The position numbers and the translations under genes are program-made. Under the pieces are notes generated by a model. The model made no database searches. It was not told where the DNA came from and saw only the letters and a list, made by a program, of their open reading frames with translations. DNA of 64,000 nt from Mycobacterium sp. IS-3022. Lineage in GTDB: Bacteria > Actinomycetota > Actinomycetes > Mycobacteriales > Mycobacteriaceae. Of the stretch, positions 51,617-61,975 are shown one piece after another. The DNA lies in contig NZ_LQIN01000001.1 of NCBI RefSeq assembly GCF_001500065.1, positions 434,001-498,000 on the forward strand, written 5' to 3'. Position 1 is the first letter of the stretch, and the number at the start of each line of letters is the position of its first letter.

Positions 51617-52476
51617 CCGCCCAGCTGCCTGCGGATCTCGATCAGCTCACGCTGTGCGCGTTCGATGAGAAGTTGAACCTGCTCGAGCCGCGGCAACACT
51701 TCGCCGGGGTCAGGGTCCGGCACCGCACGAGCCCGAGGAGCGGGCGTCAACTCCGGTGGCAACGCAGGGGTGACGATGTAGCCGACTTCGCGGTCACCGT
51801 AGATTGTGATGTCCTCGCGCCGCCGCTCGAAATACAGCGCGACGTACGCGCAGAGCACCGCGTCGACGGGATCTTCACAAGCGTTCAGCTGAAAGGCTCG
51901 AACGCCCGCCTCGATTCTCTTGCGAAGTTCGAGCCAGGCGGGACTACTGCGCACGCGAAGCTGCGGTGTCGCGTCGTGCAACCCCTCGATCAGCTCCACC
52001 ATCCTAAGTAGCTCGGACTTGCGCTTCGCGACATCCTTGGAGCGCCGCTTGTACTTGAGCGTCCTGCCGAGTTTGAACAGTGAAACCGTTGCTGCGTGCG
52101 GGTAGACCTCGATCGCGCGACGATCACCGCGTGACTGCGGGTCGGGATCGAGGCACAGTCGTTCGCAGAGAACTTCGGCGCGGGGCGGATTGAAAAGTGG
52201 ATTGCCCGTGTTCGAGGGCTGCGCGGTTGCTTCGAACGGCATGAAATCCCGGTTGTACAGGGTCTCACCGAGTCGGTAGCCGCTGGGATTCTTGACGATG
52301 AGCGGGGCGTCGATGGCCACGATGCAGGGGCCGTCGACGTACGGCGCGAGAGTCGCCGCGATCTCGTCGTCGCTGACGGCCGTGCCGACCTGCAAGAGCC
52401 GGCCGTCTTCGTCCAGGACGGCTACACCGGTTTGGTTCGCGTCCGCCCATGCGAGATCGAGTCCAACGAAGTACAT
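51613..52476 (-). CDS. DUF429 protein (Rv0776c-like)
   Basis: This 287-residue protein of the DUF429 (predicted RNase H-like nuclease) family begins YFVGLDLAWA and contains VAIDAPLIV and CEDPVDAVLCAYVALYF, with acidic residues in the positions expected for the fold. ATG 52476 is chosen; upstream codons in the open frame (to 52542) cross the divergent purB promoter. It is convergent with the permease gene (4-bp overlap). The biochemical role is unproven. Confidence 0.85.
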   Translation of the reverse strand: MYFVGLDLAWADANQTGVAVLDEDGRLLQVGTAVSDDEIAATLAPYVDGPCIVAIDAPLIVKNPSGYRLGETLYNRDFMPFEATAQPSNTGNPLFNPPRAEVLCERLCLDPDPQSRGDRRAIEVYPHAATVSLFKLGRTLKYKRRSKDVAKRKSELLRMVELIEGLHDATPQLRVRSSPAWLELRKRIEAGVRAFQLNACEDPVDAVLCAYVALYFERRREDITIYGDREVGYIVTPALPPELTPAPRARAVPDPDPGEVLPRLEQVQLLIERAQRELIEIRRQLGG

Positions 52477-52502
52477 GGGGCCAGCCTGCCTTACCCGCGC
52501 CG

Positions 52503-52508
52503 TAAGCT
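52503..52508 (+). promoter_or_regulatory. -10 element TAAGCT of purB
   Basis: TAAGCT ends 8 nt before GTG 52517, supporting that start over GTG 52511 and a leaderless transcript. Confidence 0.5.
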
Positions 52509-52516
52509 GAGTGTTT

Positions 52517-53935
52517 GTGACGATCCCCAATGTGCTGGCCAATCGTTATGCCAGCGAGGACATGGTGGCCATCTGGTCGCCGGAGGCCAAGGTCGTCGCC
52601 GAGCGCCGGCTGTGGGTCGCCGTGCTGCGCGCGCAGGCGGAGTTGGGTGTTGACGTTCCGGCAACGGTGGTGGCCGACTACGAGCGCGCGCTCGAACGCG
52701 TGGACCTGGCGTCGATCGCGGCGCGCGAGCGGGTGCTGCGCCACGACGTCAAGGCGCGTATCGAGGAGTTCAATGCGCTGGCGGGCCACGAGCACGTGCA
52801 CAAGGGCATGACGAGCCGCGACCTCACCGAGAATGTGGAACAGCTGCAGATCCGCCGGTCCCTGGAGCTGGTGCATGCGCATGGGGTGGCGGTGGTGGCC
52901 CGCTTGGCCGAACGCGCCGTTCTGTATCGCGACCTCGTGATGGCCGGCCGCAGCCACAACGTCGCCGCGCAGGCGACCACCTTGGGCAAGCGATTCGCGT
53001 CGGCGGCCGAAGAGATGCTGATCGCGCTGCAGCGCCTGCGCTCGTTGATCGACCGTTACCCGTTGCGGGGCATCAAGGGCCCGATGGGCACCGCTCAGGA
53101 CATGCTCGACCTGTTCGACGATGACGCTTCGCGCCTTGCGGATCTCGAGCGGCGGGTCGCCGAATTCCTCGGCTTCACAGACATTTTCACCAGCGTCGGA
53201 CAGGTGTACCCGCGATCCTTGGATCACGACGTGGTCTCCTCACTGGTGCAGGTGGGCGCTGGACCGTCGTCCCTGGCGCACACCATCCGGCTGATGGCCG
53301 GCCACGAACTCGTCACCGAAGGTTTCGCACCCGGCCAGGTCGGATCGTCGGCGATGCCGCACAAGATGAACACCCGCTCGTGTGAGCGGGTGAACGGATT
53401 GCAGGTCGTGCTGCGCGGCTACGCCTCCATGGCGGCCGAACTGGCTGGCGCGCAATGGAACGAGGGCGACGTGTTCTGCTCGGTGGTGCGCCGGGTGGCA
53501 CTGCCCGACGCATTCTTCGCCGTCGACGGGCAGATCGAAACCTTCCTCACGGTGCTCGACGAGTTCGGCGCCTACCCCGCGGTGATCCAGCGGGAGCTGG
53601 ATCGGTATCTGCCGTTCCTGGCGACGACGCGGATCCTCATCGCCGCCGTCCGCGCCGGGGTCGGCCGCGAAACCGCCCACGAGGTGATCAAGGAGCACGC
53701 CGTCGCGGTGGCCCTGGCGATGCGGGAGAAGGGCCAGGAACCCGACCTGCTGGACCGGTTGGCGGCCGATCCACGGCTACCTCTGGACCGACCCGCGCTG
53801 GATGCGGCGCTGGCCGACAAGCAGGCGTTCACCGGCGCGGCCGGCGATCAGGTGGACCGGGTCGTCGAGGCCGTCGGCGAATTGGTCAGCCGCTATCCCG
53901 AAGCCGCCAAATACACTTCGGGTGCCATCTTGTGA
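52517..53935 (+). CDS. purB: Adenylosuccinate lyase
   Basis: This 472-residue fumarase/aspartase superfamily lyase acts twice in purine synthesis (SAICAR cleavage and AMP formation). The signature [10 protein letters not shown] with catalytic serine is at about residue 275. [16 protein letters not shown] and [17 protein letters not shown] (catalytic His) are also present. The N-terminus [12 protein letters not shown] matches the mycobacterial enzyme, and length equals Rv0777. Its stop overlaps the cyp126 start (GTGA). Confidence 0.97.
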   Translation: MTIPNVLANRYASEDMVAIWSPEAKVVAERRLWVAVLRAQAELGVDVPATVVADYERALERVDLASIAARERVLRHDVKARIEEFNALAGHEHVHKGMTSRDLTENVEQLQIRRSLELVHAHGVAVVARLAERAVLYRDLVMAGRSHNVAAQATTLGKRFASAAEEMLIALQRLRSLIDRYPLRGIKGPMGTAQDMLDLFDDDASRLADLERRVAEFLGFTDIFTSVGQVYPRSLDHDVVSSLVQVGAGPSSLAHTIRLMAGHELVTEGFAPGQVGSSAMPHKMNTRSCERVNGLQVVLRGYASMAAELAGAQWNEGDVFCSVVRRVALPDAFFAVDGQIETFLTVLDEFGAYPAVIQRELDRYLPFLATTRILIAAVRAGVGRETAHEVIKEHAVAVALAMREKGQEPDLLDRLAADPRLPLDRPALDAALADKQAFTGAAGDQVDRVVEAVGELVSRYPEAAKYTSGAIL

Positions 53936-55176
53936 CGCTGGCGGCGATCGATTTCACCGATCTGGACAACTTCGCGAACGGGTTTCCGCACGACCTGTTC
54001 GCGGTGCATCGGCGCGAGGCGCCGGTGTATTGGCATCCGCCGACCGAGCACACTCCCGACGACGAGGGATTCTGGTCCGTCGCCACCTACGCCGAAACGC
54101 ATGCGGTGCTGCGTGATCCGCAGACCTTCTCGTCGGTGACCGGCGGGTCCCGCCCATACGGCGGCACGCTGCTACAAGACCTGGCGATCGCCGGGCAGGT
54201 GCTCAACATGATGGACGACCCGCGACACGCGCAGATTCGCAAGCTCGTCAGCTCGGGTCTGACGCCGCGAATGATCCGCCGGGTCGAGGATGATCTGCGT
54301 GCGCGGGCGCGGCGGCTGTTGGACGCCGTTGAGCCGGGGGAGCCGTTTGACTTCCTGGTCGACGTGGCCGCCGAGTTGCCGATGCAGATGATCTGCATCC
54401 TGTTGGGAGTTCCGGAGTCCGAACGTCATTGGCTCTTTCACGCGATCGAGCCGCAGTTCGACTTTGGCGGTTCACGCAAGGCGTCCCTTGGTCAATTGTC
54501 GGCCGAGGAGGCCGGCTCGCGGATGTACACCTACGGCCAGGAGTTGATAGCCGCCAAGCGCGCGTCGCCGACCGACGACATGTTGTCGGTGGTGGCGAAC
54601 GCTTGCCTCGATGACACCGCGGACGACGGCGCGCTCGCTCCGGCCCTCCTTTCGGACCTCGAGTTGTATCTGTTCTTCAGCCTGCTGTTCAGCGCGGGCG
54701 CCGAGACGACCCGCAACGCGGTGGCCGGCGGGTTGTTGGCATTGATCGACAACCCCGATTCGCTCGCGGCTCTGCGTTCGGATCTGGGTTCGTTGCCGTC
54801 GGCCATCGAGGAGATGGTGCGCTGGACGTCGCCCTCGCCGTCGAAGCGGCGCACCGCGACGCGCGATGTGTCGTTGGGCGGCTGTGAGATCGCGGCCGGT
54901 CAGAAAGTGCAGATCTGGGAGGGGTCGGCCAATCGGGACGCGGCGGTCTTCACCGACCCGGATGTGTTCGACATCGGGCGTAAACCGAACCCGCATCTGG
55001 GCTTCGGGCACGGTGTGCATTACTGCCTCGGTGCCAACCTCGCGCGGCTGGAGCTTCGGGTGCTGTTCGAGGAGCTGCTGACGCGGTTCTCGGCGGCCAC
55101 GCTGGTCAAACCCGTCGAGTGGACGCGCAGCAACCGGCACACCGGCATTCGGCATCTCGTCGTGGAGCTGCGGTGA
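53932..55176 (+). CDS. cyp126: Cytochrome P450 CYP126-like
   Basis: This 414-residue P450 is the same length and position as Rv0778 (CYP126). The I-helix reads [12 protein letters not shown], the ExxR region EEMVRW, and the haem loop [16 protein letters not shown] (Cys365). GTG 53932 overlaps the purB stop, coupling a P450 to a purine gene. That pairing is the reason CYP126 has been suspected of a role near purine metabolism (inference from context). A transporter gene follows 10 bp later. Confidence 0.93.
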   Translation: MTLAAIDFTDLDNFANGFPHDLFAVHRREAPVYWHPPTEHTPDDEGFWSVATYAETHAVLRDPQTFSSVTGGSRPYGGTLLQDLAIAGQVLNMMDDPRHAQIRKLVSSGLTPRMIRRVEDDLRARARRLLDAVEPGEPFDFLVDVAAELPMQMICILLGVPESERHWLFHAIEPQFDFGGSRKASLGQLSAEEAGSRMYTYGQELIAAKRASPTDDMLSVVANACLDDTADDGALAPALLSDLELYLFFSLLFSAGAETTRNAVAGGLLALIDNPDSLAALRSDLGSLPSAIEEMVRWTSPSPSKRRTATRDVSLGGCEIAAGQKVQIWEGSANRDAAVFTDPDVFDIGRKPNPHLGFGHGVHYCLGANLARLELRVLFEELLTRFSAATLVKPVEWTRSNRHTGIRHLVVELR

Positions 55177-55186
55177 GCGGCGGGCG

Positions 55187-56146
55187 GTGAGACCGGACGC
55201 ATTCGCGTTCGTGATGGCGACCGGCATCGTGTCGATCGCTGCGACGGACCACGGCTTCGTGTACGTCAGCGATGGGCTGGCCGTGGTGGCCATCGTCGGG
55301 CTCGTGGTTCTCGTCGCGGCCGCGGGAGTTTCCTGGCGCGGACAGCCGCCGGATCTCGCGGATCCCGATGTCACGATCGGCATGTTCACGTTCGTCGCGG
55401 CGTGCGCGGTCATCGACAGCAGGCTGACGTCGATATCGGTGGTGGTGTGGACACTGGGCGTGCTGGCGGCGGTGGCGTGGTTGGTGGTGAGCGCTTTGAC
55501 GGCGCGAAATATCGCGGCCAGGTCTTGGAAAGAGTTGCAGGAGCGTGCGCGCGGCGCATGGGAACTGGGCAGCGTCGGCACGTCCGGACTGGCGATCGTC
55601 GCCGTGGCGCTGGCGCATGACACGGGTTCGCATGCCGTGCTGATGATCGGTGTGGCGATCTGGCTGGTGGCGATCGCGGTGTACGTGTTGATGACCGCGT
55701 TGATCCTGGCGCGGGCGTTCGCTGCACGGCTGGACCCCAGTGGGTTCGAGCCCGACGCGTGGATACTGATGGGCGCCATGGCCATTGCCACATTGGCCGG
55801 AGACCACCTCTACCGGGCGGGGATCGACGACGTCCGCGCCGTGACCATCGCGACGTGGTGTGTGGCTTCGTTGTGGATCCTGCCGCTTCTCTACTTCGGC
55901 TTGCGACACATCCAGCGGGCCGAAGCCCGGCGTTTCGCCGCGGTGTGGTGGGCGATGGTGTTTCCGCTCGGCATGTACTCGGCGGCCAGCCACGCCATGG
56001 CCGTGGAGACCGGATGGCCTGTCCTGCCCGGCGTTTCGGTGACCTTCTTCTGGATTGCGTTCGCTGCGTGGCTCATCGTGGCGTTCGCCGGCGCGTGGCG
56101 GTTGCGTGCCCGCCGCCACCTACCCTCGAGACATGGACTCCGATGA
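55187..56146 (+). CDS. TDT/SLAC1-like membrane transporter
   Basis: This 319-residue membrane protein has about ten segments of the tellurite-resistance/dicarboxylate transporter fold. FAFVMATGIVSIAA at the N-terminus and WWAMVFPLGMYSAASHAM near residue 265 are family signatures. Members export anions such as malate, nitrate, chloride or sulfite. GTG 55187 is 10 bp after cyp126. The 3' end overlaps the DUF1707 gene by 14 bp. Confidence 0.82.
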   Translation: MRPDAFAFVMATGIVSIAATDHGFVYVSDGLAVVAIVGLVVLVAAAGVSWRGQPPDLADPDVTIGMFTFVAACAVIDSRLTSISVVVWTLGVLAAVAWLVVSALTARNIAARSWKELQERARGAWELGSVGTSGLAIVAVALAHDTGSHAVLMIGVAIWLVAIAVYVLMTALILARAFAARLDPSGFEPDAWILMGAMAIATLAGDHLYRAGIDDVRAVTIATWCVASLWILPLLYFGLRHIQRAEARRFAAVWWAMVFPLGMYSAASHAMAVETGWPVLPGVSVTFFWIAFAAWLIVAFAGAWRLRARRHLPSRHGLR

Positions 56147-56717
56147 CGCGAACCTGCGGATCTCTGACGACGACCGTGCCCATGTGAGCCAACTGCTCGA
56201 ACGGGCGGTGGGCCAGGGCATGCTCACGCTCGACGAGTTCAGCGACCGGATCGACAGTGTGCTGGCCGCGCGTACTCGTGGAGAACTGCGAAGGGTCTTG
56301 GCCGACCTCCCTGATATGGACGTGCCGCCACCGGCGACGGCGGGGTCCGCCGATGGCGAGGTGTTGCGTGGCCGGATGTCGTCGGTGTCGCGGCGGGGGG
56401 AGTGGACGGTGCCGTCACACCTGCGGGTGAACACCCGAATGTGTGACACCACGCTCGACTTCACCAACGCGGCAGTGCGCGGTCCGACCGTCGTGCTGGA
56501 CATCGACGACTACTTCAGCTCGACCGCACTGATCCTGCCTGACGGCGCCACCGCCGACCTCGACGGTGTCGAGACCTTCGCCGGCAGCACGACCGTCAAG
56601 GTGCCCCGCGGCCCGCGGTCGGAGCGGTTGCATGTCGTGGTCCGCGGCCGGGTGCGGTTCGGGTCGGTGACGGCGCGGTACTCGTTCGGGCGGGTGTGGC
56701 GGCGGGTGCTCGGGTAG
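56133..56717 (+). CDS. DUF1707 (SHOCT-like) domain protein
   Basis: This 194-residue protein has an N-terminal DUF1707 domain (residues 7-60: RISDDDRAHVSQLLERAVGQG, LDEFSDRIDSVLAARTRGEL). A beta-rich C-terminal half follows, with no membrane segment. DUF1707 proteins are common in actinobacteria, with unknown role, often envelope-related. ATG 56133 overlaps the transporter gene. Confidence 0.85.
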   Translation: MDSDDANLRISDDDRAHVSQLLERAVGQGMLTLDEFSDRIDSVLAARTRGELRRVLADLPDMDVPPPATAGSADGEVLRGRMSSVSRRGEWTVPSHLRVNTRMCDTTLDFTNAAVRGPTVVLDIDDYFSSTALILPDGATADLDGVETFAGSTTVKVPRGPRSERLHVVVRGRVRFGSVTARYSFGRVWRRVLG

Positions 56718-56723
56718 TGCGGT

Positions 56724-57581
56724 TCACTGCCCGGTCGCCGCGGCGATCTCAGCGAGCACGCGTTGCGGATACTCCGTGAGGTCAAGCCAGGTGAAGCGCA
56801 ACACCTTCCAGCCGAGAAGCGATATTGCATTCTGGCGCTTGCGGTCGATCTGGAACGCATCGGGGTCATGGTGGAAGGCCCACCCGTCGACCTCGATGGC
56901 GACTTTCGGCGCGTCGAAGCCGACGTCAACCTGGTAGCCGCCGACGGGATAGTTCGTCTTCCAGCCGGTGAGCCCAGCGTCGCGAAGAAGCTTCACAAGC
57001 AGTCGCTCGGCCTCCGAGCGGGCGCCGTCCTCGGCCGCCCGCAAGAGCGTGCGTGCTGAGGGCGAGCCGTACCTGCCCTTGTTGCGTAGGTGCGCTCGCC
57101 ATAGCTGCGCGAGGTCGACGTGGCGCTGCAATGCGGTATCCATCAACTTGGCTCCGCCACCGCGCCGGACGGCGGCTTCAACGACTGTCAGCGGCAGTGC
57201 GGTGACTCGCAGTCCGTCGCGCTCCACCACGTCGTGCGGGTCGAGGTCACGCCGCCGCAGCCTGGTTTCCGGCCGATGTCGAAGTCGACTGTCTCGTGGA
57301 ACGGTGACCTCGACCGTCGTCGGCGCGAACTGCGTCAGCCGGTGCCACCACGCCGCCGCCATGCCGCTCGCGCATGCCTGCGGGCCGTACGCCAACACAG
57401 CGACGCGTACCCGAGCGGCGTTGGTGAATCGCCGATCGGCGACGAAGTACACGCCCCGAGCGCAGCGCAGCCAACGCCCCGACCGAATCCTGCGATTGAT
57501 CGCATCCTGGCTCAGCCCCACACGAAGCGCCTGAGCCCGTGTGAGTACGCCGTCCTGCCGGCACAGATAGTCGTCGAGCAC
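56724..57581 (-). CDS. DUF559 / AbiEi-like protein with PD-(D/E)XK-type domain
   Basis: This is a protein of about 285 residues. The N-terminal winged-helix region (LTRAQALRVGLSQDAINRRI, RSGRWLRCARGVYFV) resembles the AbiEi antitoxin-like domain. The C-terminal DUF559 part contains the nuclease-like motif GYQVDVGFDAPKVAIEVDG (D...ExD). GTG 57581 is the best start; the frame is open further upstream through a large palindrome. Similar genes are frequent in mycobacteria and may be orphan antitoxin or nuclease genes. No AbiEii partner is adjacent. Confidence 0.75.
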   Translation of the reverse strand: MLDDYLCRQDGVLTRAQALRVGLSQDAINRRIRSGRWLRCARGVYFVADRRFTNAARVRVAVLAYGPQACASGMAAAWWHRLTQFAPTTVEVTVPRDSRLRHRPETRLRRRDLDPHDVVERDGLRVTALPLTVVEAAVRRGGGAKLMDTALQRHVDLAQLWRAHLRNKGRYGSPSARTLLRAAEDGARSEAERLLVKLLRDAGLTGWKTNYPVGGYQVDVGFDAPKVAIEVDGWAFHHDPDAFQIDRKRQNAISLLGWKVLRFTWLDLTEYPQRVLAEIAAATGQ

Positions 57582-57623
57582 TCTGTATGGACGCGAGAAC
57601 GTGCCCAACCGGTTCCATTCCGG

Positions 57624-57676
57624 GCGATTTGTGGAGCCGCACCGGCGCTCACCGCCGCCAAAACTCCACAAATCGC
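57624..57676 (-). repeat. Perfect 13-bp inverted repeat
   Basis: GCGATTTGTGGAG (57624-57636) and CTCCACAAATCGC (57664-57676) pair perfectly across a 27-nt loop, in the gap between the Rv0779c-like gene and the DUF559 gene, both on the minus strand. As RNA it forms a very stable hairpin 15 nt after the Rv0779c-like stop, without a U-tract. It is either a terminator of the mycobacterial U-less kind or a protein-binding site. Confidence 0.75.
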
Positions 57677-57690
57677 GGCGGCGGAGCCGC

Positions 57691-58311
57691 TCAGGTACGG
57701 AGCCGGGCGACACCTGCCGAACGCAGCTCCAGCGCGGCCAGGCCGCGGATCGCCGTGGCGTCGTGCTCGCGCCACGCCCCGACAGGATCGGGGTGGATCG
57801 CCGCCAGCTTGGCCAGCGGCCGGTTGGCCAGCGCGCGAAGCGCCAGCAGCTGCTCGCCGGCGGGAGTGCGGGCCAGCGCGATCGCGGTCCATTTCCGGCG
57901 GAAGAACCGCAGCCGCAGAAACAGCCACGGCATCGCGACGAACAGGATCGGCGGCGCGGCCACCGCCAGTGCGAGCACCCACGCCAACCACGACGCGGTG
58001 CTGTCCAGGCTCTGACCGGCCCCCGCGATGTCCAGCGCCGCCTCGCTGGCCGCCCGCAGCGGCTTGCTCAGCGCGTCGCCGACGAGCGGGAAGTCGCCGG
58101 TGCGGTCACTCGCGGTGTCGAGATTCTCGGAGACCCCGTTGGCGCCGGTCTCGACTTGACGGCCCACCGCCGCGATCGTCGAGACCGCCGAGTGCACGGC
58201 AATGCCGACCATCACCCACACGGTGGTCCAGGCGACCACGACGATGTCGCTGATCAGCTGGCCGAGGATGCGCGACGGTGTGGTGGCGTAGGGGATAAAC
58301 CGCGAAGTCAT
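57691..58311 (-). CDS. Membrane protein (Rv0779c-like)
   Basis: This 206-residue protein is the same length and position as Rv0779c. Two strong hydrophobic segments are at residues 18-45 (GQLISDIVVVAWTTVWVMVG) and 108-130 (ASWLAWVLALAVAAPPILFV). The region between is probably outside, and a basic cytosolic tail follows. No enzymatic motif is seen. ATG 58311 diverges from purC. Confidence 0.82.
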   Translation of the reverse strand: MTSRFIPYATTPSRILGQLISDIVVVAWTTVWVMVGIAVHSAVSTIAAVGRQVETGANGVSENLDTASDRTGDFPLVGDALSKPLRAASEAALDIAGAGQSLDSTASWLAWVLALAVAAPPILFVAMPWLFLRLRFFRRKWTAIALARTPAGEQLLALRALANRPLAKLAAIHPDPVGAWREHDATAIRGLAALELRSAGVARLRT

Positions 58312-58330
58312 GGCTGTAGATGCTGCCCGA

Positions 58331-58336
58331 TAGGCT
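58331..58336 (+). promoter_or_regulatory. -10 element TAGGCT of purC
   Basis: TAGGCT ends 6 nt before ATG 58343, indicating a leaderless purC transcript. The same arrangement precedes purD and purB. Confidence 0.55.
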
Positions 58337-58342
58337 GGCCCG

Positions 58343-59230
58343 ATGCGCCCCGCTCTGTCCGACTACGAACATCTGGCCAGCGGCAAGGTTCGAGAGCTGT
58401 ACCGCGTGGACGACGAGACGCTGCTTTTCGTGGCCAGCGACCGGATCTCCGCCTACGACTACATCCTGGACTCACAGATCCCCGACAAGGGCCGCATCCT
58501 GACCGCGATGAGCGTGTTCTTCTTCGACCTCCTTGACGCTCCCAATCACCTCGCCGGCCCACCCGACGACGAGCGCATCCCCGCCGATGTGCTCGGCCGC
58601 GCGCTGGTCGTGCAGGAACTCCAGATGCTGCCGGTCGAGGCCGTCGCGCGCGGCTACCTGACCGGTTCAGGTCTCATCGACTATCAGCAGACCGGCAAGG
58701 TGTGCGGTATCGCGCTGCCCGCGGGCCTGCGCGAGGCCAGCAGGTTCGCCCAGCCGCTGTTCACCCCGGCGACCAAAGCCGAACTGGGACAGCATGATCT
58801 GAACATCTCGTTCGACGAGGTGGTCGAATTGATCGGCAAGGAACGAGCCGAGCAGGTCCGCGATCGGACACTGCGGACCTACATCCAGGGCGCCGAGCAC
58901 GCGTTGACCAAGGGCATCATTGTCGCCGACACCAAGTTCGAGTTCGGCGTGGACAAAGACGGCGAACTGCGACTGGCAGACGAGGTTTTCACCCCGGACT
59001 CGAGCCGATATTGGCGCGCAGACGACTGGGAAGAAGGTGTCGTGCAGCAGAGCTTCGACAAGCAGTTCGTCCGCAACTGGCTCACCAGGCCGGATTCCGG
59101 ATGGGACCGTACCGGCGACACGCCACCGCCACCCCTGCCGCCGGACGTCGTCGAAGCCACCAGGGCTCGCTACATCGAGGCGTACGAACGCATTTCGGGC
59201 CTCGACTTCAGCGATTGGATCGGCGGATGA
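58343..59230 (+). CDS. purC: SAICAR synthase
   Basis: This 295-residue phosphoribosylaminoimidazole-succinocarboxamide synthase has [22 protein letters not shown] at the N-terminus. The signature [15 protein letters not shown] is around residue 100, and [14 protein letters not shown] around residue 220. It carries out the aspartate-adding step before PurB. Its stop overlaps the peptidase start (ATGA). Confidence 0.97.
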   Translation: MRPALSDYEHLASGKVRELYRVDDETLLFVASDRISAYDYILDSQIPDKGRILTAMSVFFFDLLDAPNHLAGPPDDERIPADVLGRALVVQELQMLPVEAVARGYLTGSGLIDYQQTGKVCGIALPAGLREASRFAQPLFTPATKAELGQHDLNISFDEVVELIGKERAEQVRDRTLRTYIQGAEHALTKGIIVADTKFEFGVDKDGELRLADEVFTPDSSRYWRADDWEEGVVQQSFDKQFVRNWLTRPDSGWDRTGDTPPPPLPPDVVEATRARYIEAYERISGLDFSDWIGG

Positions 59231-61365
59231 GCGACGCTTGCGGAGCGAATCAACAGAGGATGAGGCCGCCGGTCGCCAAACGCGTCGAAACCCGCCGCGA
59301 GCATCACGGTGACGTCTTCGTCGACCCCTACGAATGGCTCCGCGACAAGAGCGATCCGGACGTGACCGCACACCTCGAAGCGGAGAACGCCTACACCGAG
59401 CACGTCACCGAGCACCTGGCGTCGTTGCGGCAGAACATCTTCGACGAGATCAAGGCACGCACCAAGGAGACCGACCTGTCGGTGCCGACGCGACGCGATG
59501 CCTGGTGGTACTACGGCCGCAGCTTCGAGGGCAAGCAGTACAGCGTGCACTGCCGTTGCCCCGTCGCCGATCCCGGCGACTGGACACCGCCGGTGCTCGA
59601 CGAGAACACCGAGATCCCCGGCGAGCAGGTGCTGCTCGACGAGAACGTCGAGGCCGAGGGACACGACTTCTTCTCCCTGGGCGCCGCCTCGGTGAGCCTG
59701 GACGGCAACATCCTGGCGTACTCCGTCGACGTCAAGGGCGACGAGCGATACACGCTGAGGTTCAAGGATTTACGCACAGGCGAGCTGTACGACGACACGA
59801 TCGTCGGAATCGGCCCCGGCGCGACATGGGCGGCCGACAACCGCACCGTGTACTACTCAACGCTTGACGAGGCATGGCGCCCGGACACCATCTGGCGGCA
59901 CCGGCTGGGCGCCGGTCTGCCTGCACAACGCGTCTATCACGAACCCGACGAGCGGTACTGGCTCGGCGTCGGCCGGACCCGCAGCGACAAGTACGTCATC
60001 ATCGCGGCCGGTAGCGCCGTCACCTCCGAGGTGCGTTACGCCGATGCGACGGACCCGGAGGCAGAGTTCACGGTCGTGTGGCCACGCCGCGATTTCGTCG
60101 AATATTCCGTCGAGCACGCCGTCGTGGGAGGCGAAGACCGTTTCCTCATCCTGCACAACGACGGAGCGGAGAACTTCACGCTCGTCGAGGCACCGGTCGC
60201 CGACCCCACCGCGGTGCGCACCCTGATCGAGCACCGAGACGACGCCCGCCTGGATTCCGTGGACGCGTTCGAGAGGCACCTCGTCGTCAGCTACCGGAGC
60301 GAGGCGCTGCCGAAGATCCAGCTGTGGCCCATCTATCCGAATGGTGAATACGGCCACCCCGAGGACTTCACGTTCGAGTCCGAACTGACGTCAGCCGGGT
60401 TGAGCGTCAACCCGAACTGGAGCGCACCGAAACTGCGGATCGGCGCCACCTCGTACGTCATCCCGGTGCGCGTCTACGACGTCGACCTCGCCACCGGCGA
60501 ACGGACGCTGCTGCGCGAACAGCCCGTGCTCGGCGACTACCGCCCCGAGGATTACGTCGAACGCCGCGATTGGGCAGTGGCACCCGACGGCGCGCGGATA
60601 CCGATTTCGATCGTGCACAAGATCGGCCTGCAGTATCCGGCGCCGACGCTGCTCTACGGATACGGCGCGTACGAGGCCTGCGAGGATCCGCGCTTCTCGA
60701 TAGCGCGGCTGTCCCTGCTCGACCGGGGGATGGTGTTCGCGGTCGCCCATGTGCGCGGCGGCGGGGAGCTGGGTAGGCCGTGGTACGAGCACGGCAAGAT
60801 GCTCGAGAAGAAGAACAGCTTCACCGACTTCATCGCCGTTGCAAACCATCTCGTGCAGACGGATGTCACCCGACCGGAGAACCTCGTCGCTTACGGGGGC
60901 AGCGCCGGCGGCCTGCTGGTGGGCGCCGTCGCGAATATGGCTCCGGAGCTGTTCGCGGGGATACTCGCGGTGGTGCCGTTCGTCGACCCGCTCACCACGA
61001 TCTTGGATCCGTCGCTTCCGCTCACCGTCACGGAATGGGACGAGTGGGGAAACCCCTTGGAGAGCCAGGAAGTCTACGAGTACATGCAGTCGTACTCGCC
61101 GTATGAGAACGTGGCGGCCAAGCATTACCCGCCGATCCTCGCGATGACGTCGCTCAACGACACCAGGGTGTACTACGTCGAGCCTGCGAAATGGGTTGCG
61201 GCACTGCGTCACACCAAGACCGACGGCAACCCGGTGCTACTCAAGACCGAGATGAACGCCGGCCATGCTGGTATCAGCGGACGCTATGAGCGTTGGAAGG
61301 AGACCGCGTTTCAGTACGCCTGGTTACTGGATGTGGCCAAGGCCGATCACGAGCCCCGCCCCTAG
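59227..61365 (+). CDS. ptrB: Oligopeptidase B (protease II), intact
   Basis: This 712-residue S9 prolyl-oligopeptidase-family enzyme cleaves short peptides after basic residues. It has an N-terminal beta-propeller, then a C-terminal hydrolase domain with Ser559 in YGGSAGG, Asp645 in LNDTRV and His680 in NAGHAG. ATG 59227 overlaps the purC stop; an ATG about 11 codons later (MRPPVAKR) is possible. In M. tuberculosis H37Rv the gene is annotated as two pieces (ptrBa, ptrBb); here it is one uninterrupted frame. Confidence 0.94.
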   Translation: MSDACGANQQRMRPPVAKRVETRREHHGDVFVDPYEWLRDKSDPDVTAHLEAENAYTEHVTEHLASLRQNIFDEIKARTKETDLSVPTRRDAWWYYGRSFEGKQYSVHCRCPVADPGDWTPPVLDENTEIPGEQVLLDENVEAEGHDFFSLGAASVSLDGNILAYSVDVKGDERYTLRFKDLRTGELYDDTIVGIGPGATWAADNRTVYYSTLDEAWRPDTIWRHRLGAGLPAQRVYHEPDERYWLGVGRTRSDKYVIIAAGSAVTSEVRYADATDPEAEFTVVWPRRDFVEYSVEHAVVGGEDRFLILHNDGAENFTLVEAPVADPTAVRTLIEHRDDARLDSVDAFERHLVVSYRSEALPKIQLWPIYPNGEYGHPEDFTFESELTSAGLSVNPNWSAPKLRIGATSYVIPVRVYDVDLATGERTLLREQPVLGDYRPEDYVERRDWAVAPDGARIPISIVHKIGLQYPAPTLLYGYGAYEACEDPRFSIARLSLLDRGMVFAVAHVRGGGELGRPWYEHGKMLEKKNSFTDFIAVANHLVQTDVTRPENLVAYGGSAGGLLVGAVANMAPELFAGILAVVPFVDPLTTILDPSLPLTVTEWDEWGNPLESQEVYEYMQSYSPYENVAAKHYPPILAMTSLNDTRVYYVEPAKWVAALRHTKTDGNPVLLKTEMNAGHAGISGRYERWKETAFQYAWLLDVAKADHEPRP

Positions 61366-61396
61366 ACACGATCTAGGCACTGTCAAGTTCACCGAG

Positions 61397-61402
61397 TATG
61401 CT
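61397..61402 (+). promoter_or_regulatory. -10 element TATGCT, leaderless start at 61409
   Basis: TATGCT ends 6 nt before ATG 61409 and lies 31 bp after the ptrB stop, so the TetR gene has its own promoter. Confidence 0.5.
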
Positions 61403-61408
61403 GGCGGT

Positions 61409-61966
61409 ATGGGCAGGACCCCGTACCACCACGGCGATCTCAAGGCCGTCATCCTCGCGGAGGCGGCCGACCTGGTCGCCGTGCGTGGCGCCGACGGCAT
61501 CTCGCTGCGCGAGCTCGCCCGCGTGGCGGGGGTGTCGCACGCGGCGCCCGCGCACCACTTCACCGACCGCCGCGGACTGTTCACTGCGCTGGCGGCCCAG
61601 GGTTGGCGGAAGCTGGCCGCAGCGCTGGCCGATGCGAGGCCGGACTTCCTCGACGCCGCGCTGGCATACGTGCGGTTCGCCCTCGATAACCCCGGCCACT
61701 ATGCGGTGATGTTCGACCGGTCGCTTGTCGACCCGGCCAACTCTGAGTTGGTGGCGGCTCAGGACGCTGCGGGCGCCGAGCTGGCACAGGGCGTCGGGAC
61801 CCTCGACGATCCGCGCGCCGCCGAGGACCCCCAAGCCGCCGCGCTGGCGGCATGGTCACTGGTGCACGGGTTTTCGTTGTTGTGGCTGAACAAGGCGATC
61901 GACGTCGACGGCGATCCGATGGCAACCGTCCACCGCGTGGCGGGCATGCTTTTCAAGACCGGGTAA
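61409..61966 (+). CDS. TetR-family regulator (WHG-domain type)
   Basis: This is a 185-residue TetR protein beginning MGRTPYHHGDL, a start seen in many regulators of this group. The helix-turn-helix is ISLRELARVAGVSHAAPAHHF (residues 33-53). The C-terminal domain resembles the WHG/TetR_C_33 type. It overlaps the -10 box of the glutathione peroxidase gene downstream. The target is unknown. Confidence 0.87.
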   Translation: MGRTPYHHGDLKAVILAEAADLVAVRGADGISLRELARVAGVSHAAPAHHFTDRRGLFTALAAQGWRKLAAALADARPDFLDAALAYVRFALDNPGHYAVMFDRSLVDPANSELVAAQDAAGAELAQGVGTLDDPRAAEDPQAAALAAWSLVHGFSLLWLNKAIDVDGDPMATVHRVAGMLFKTG

Positions 61967-61969
61967 CGT
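61964..61969 (+). promoter_or_regulatory. -10 element TAACGT, leaderless start at 61976
   Basis: TAACGT includes the TAA stop of the TetR gene and ends 6 nt before ATG 61976. Confidence 0.45.
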
Positions 61970-61975
61970 GCGGGC

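Noticed and set aside
54472..56119. Large minus-strand frames opposite cyp126 and the transporter
   Set aside because: They mirror the codon structure of the real plus-strand genes and contain no recognisable domain.
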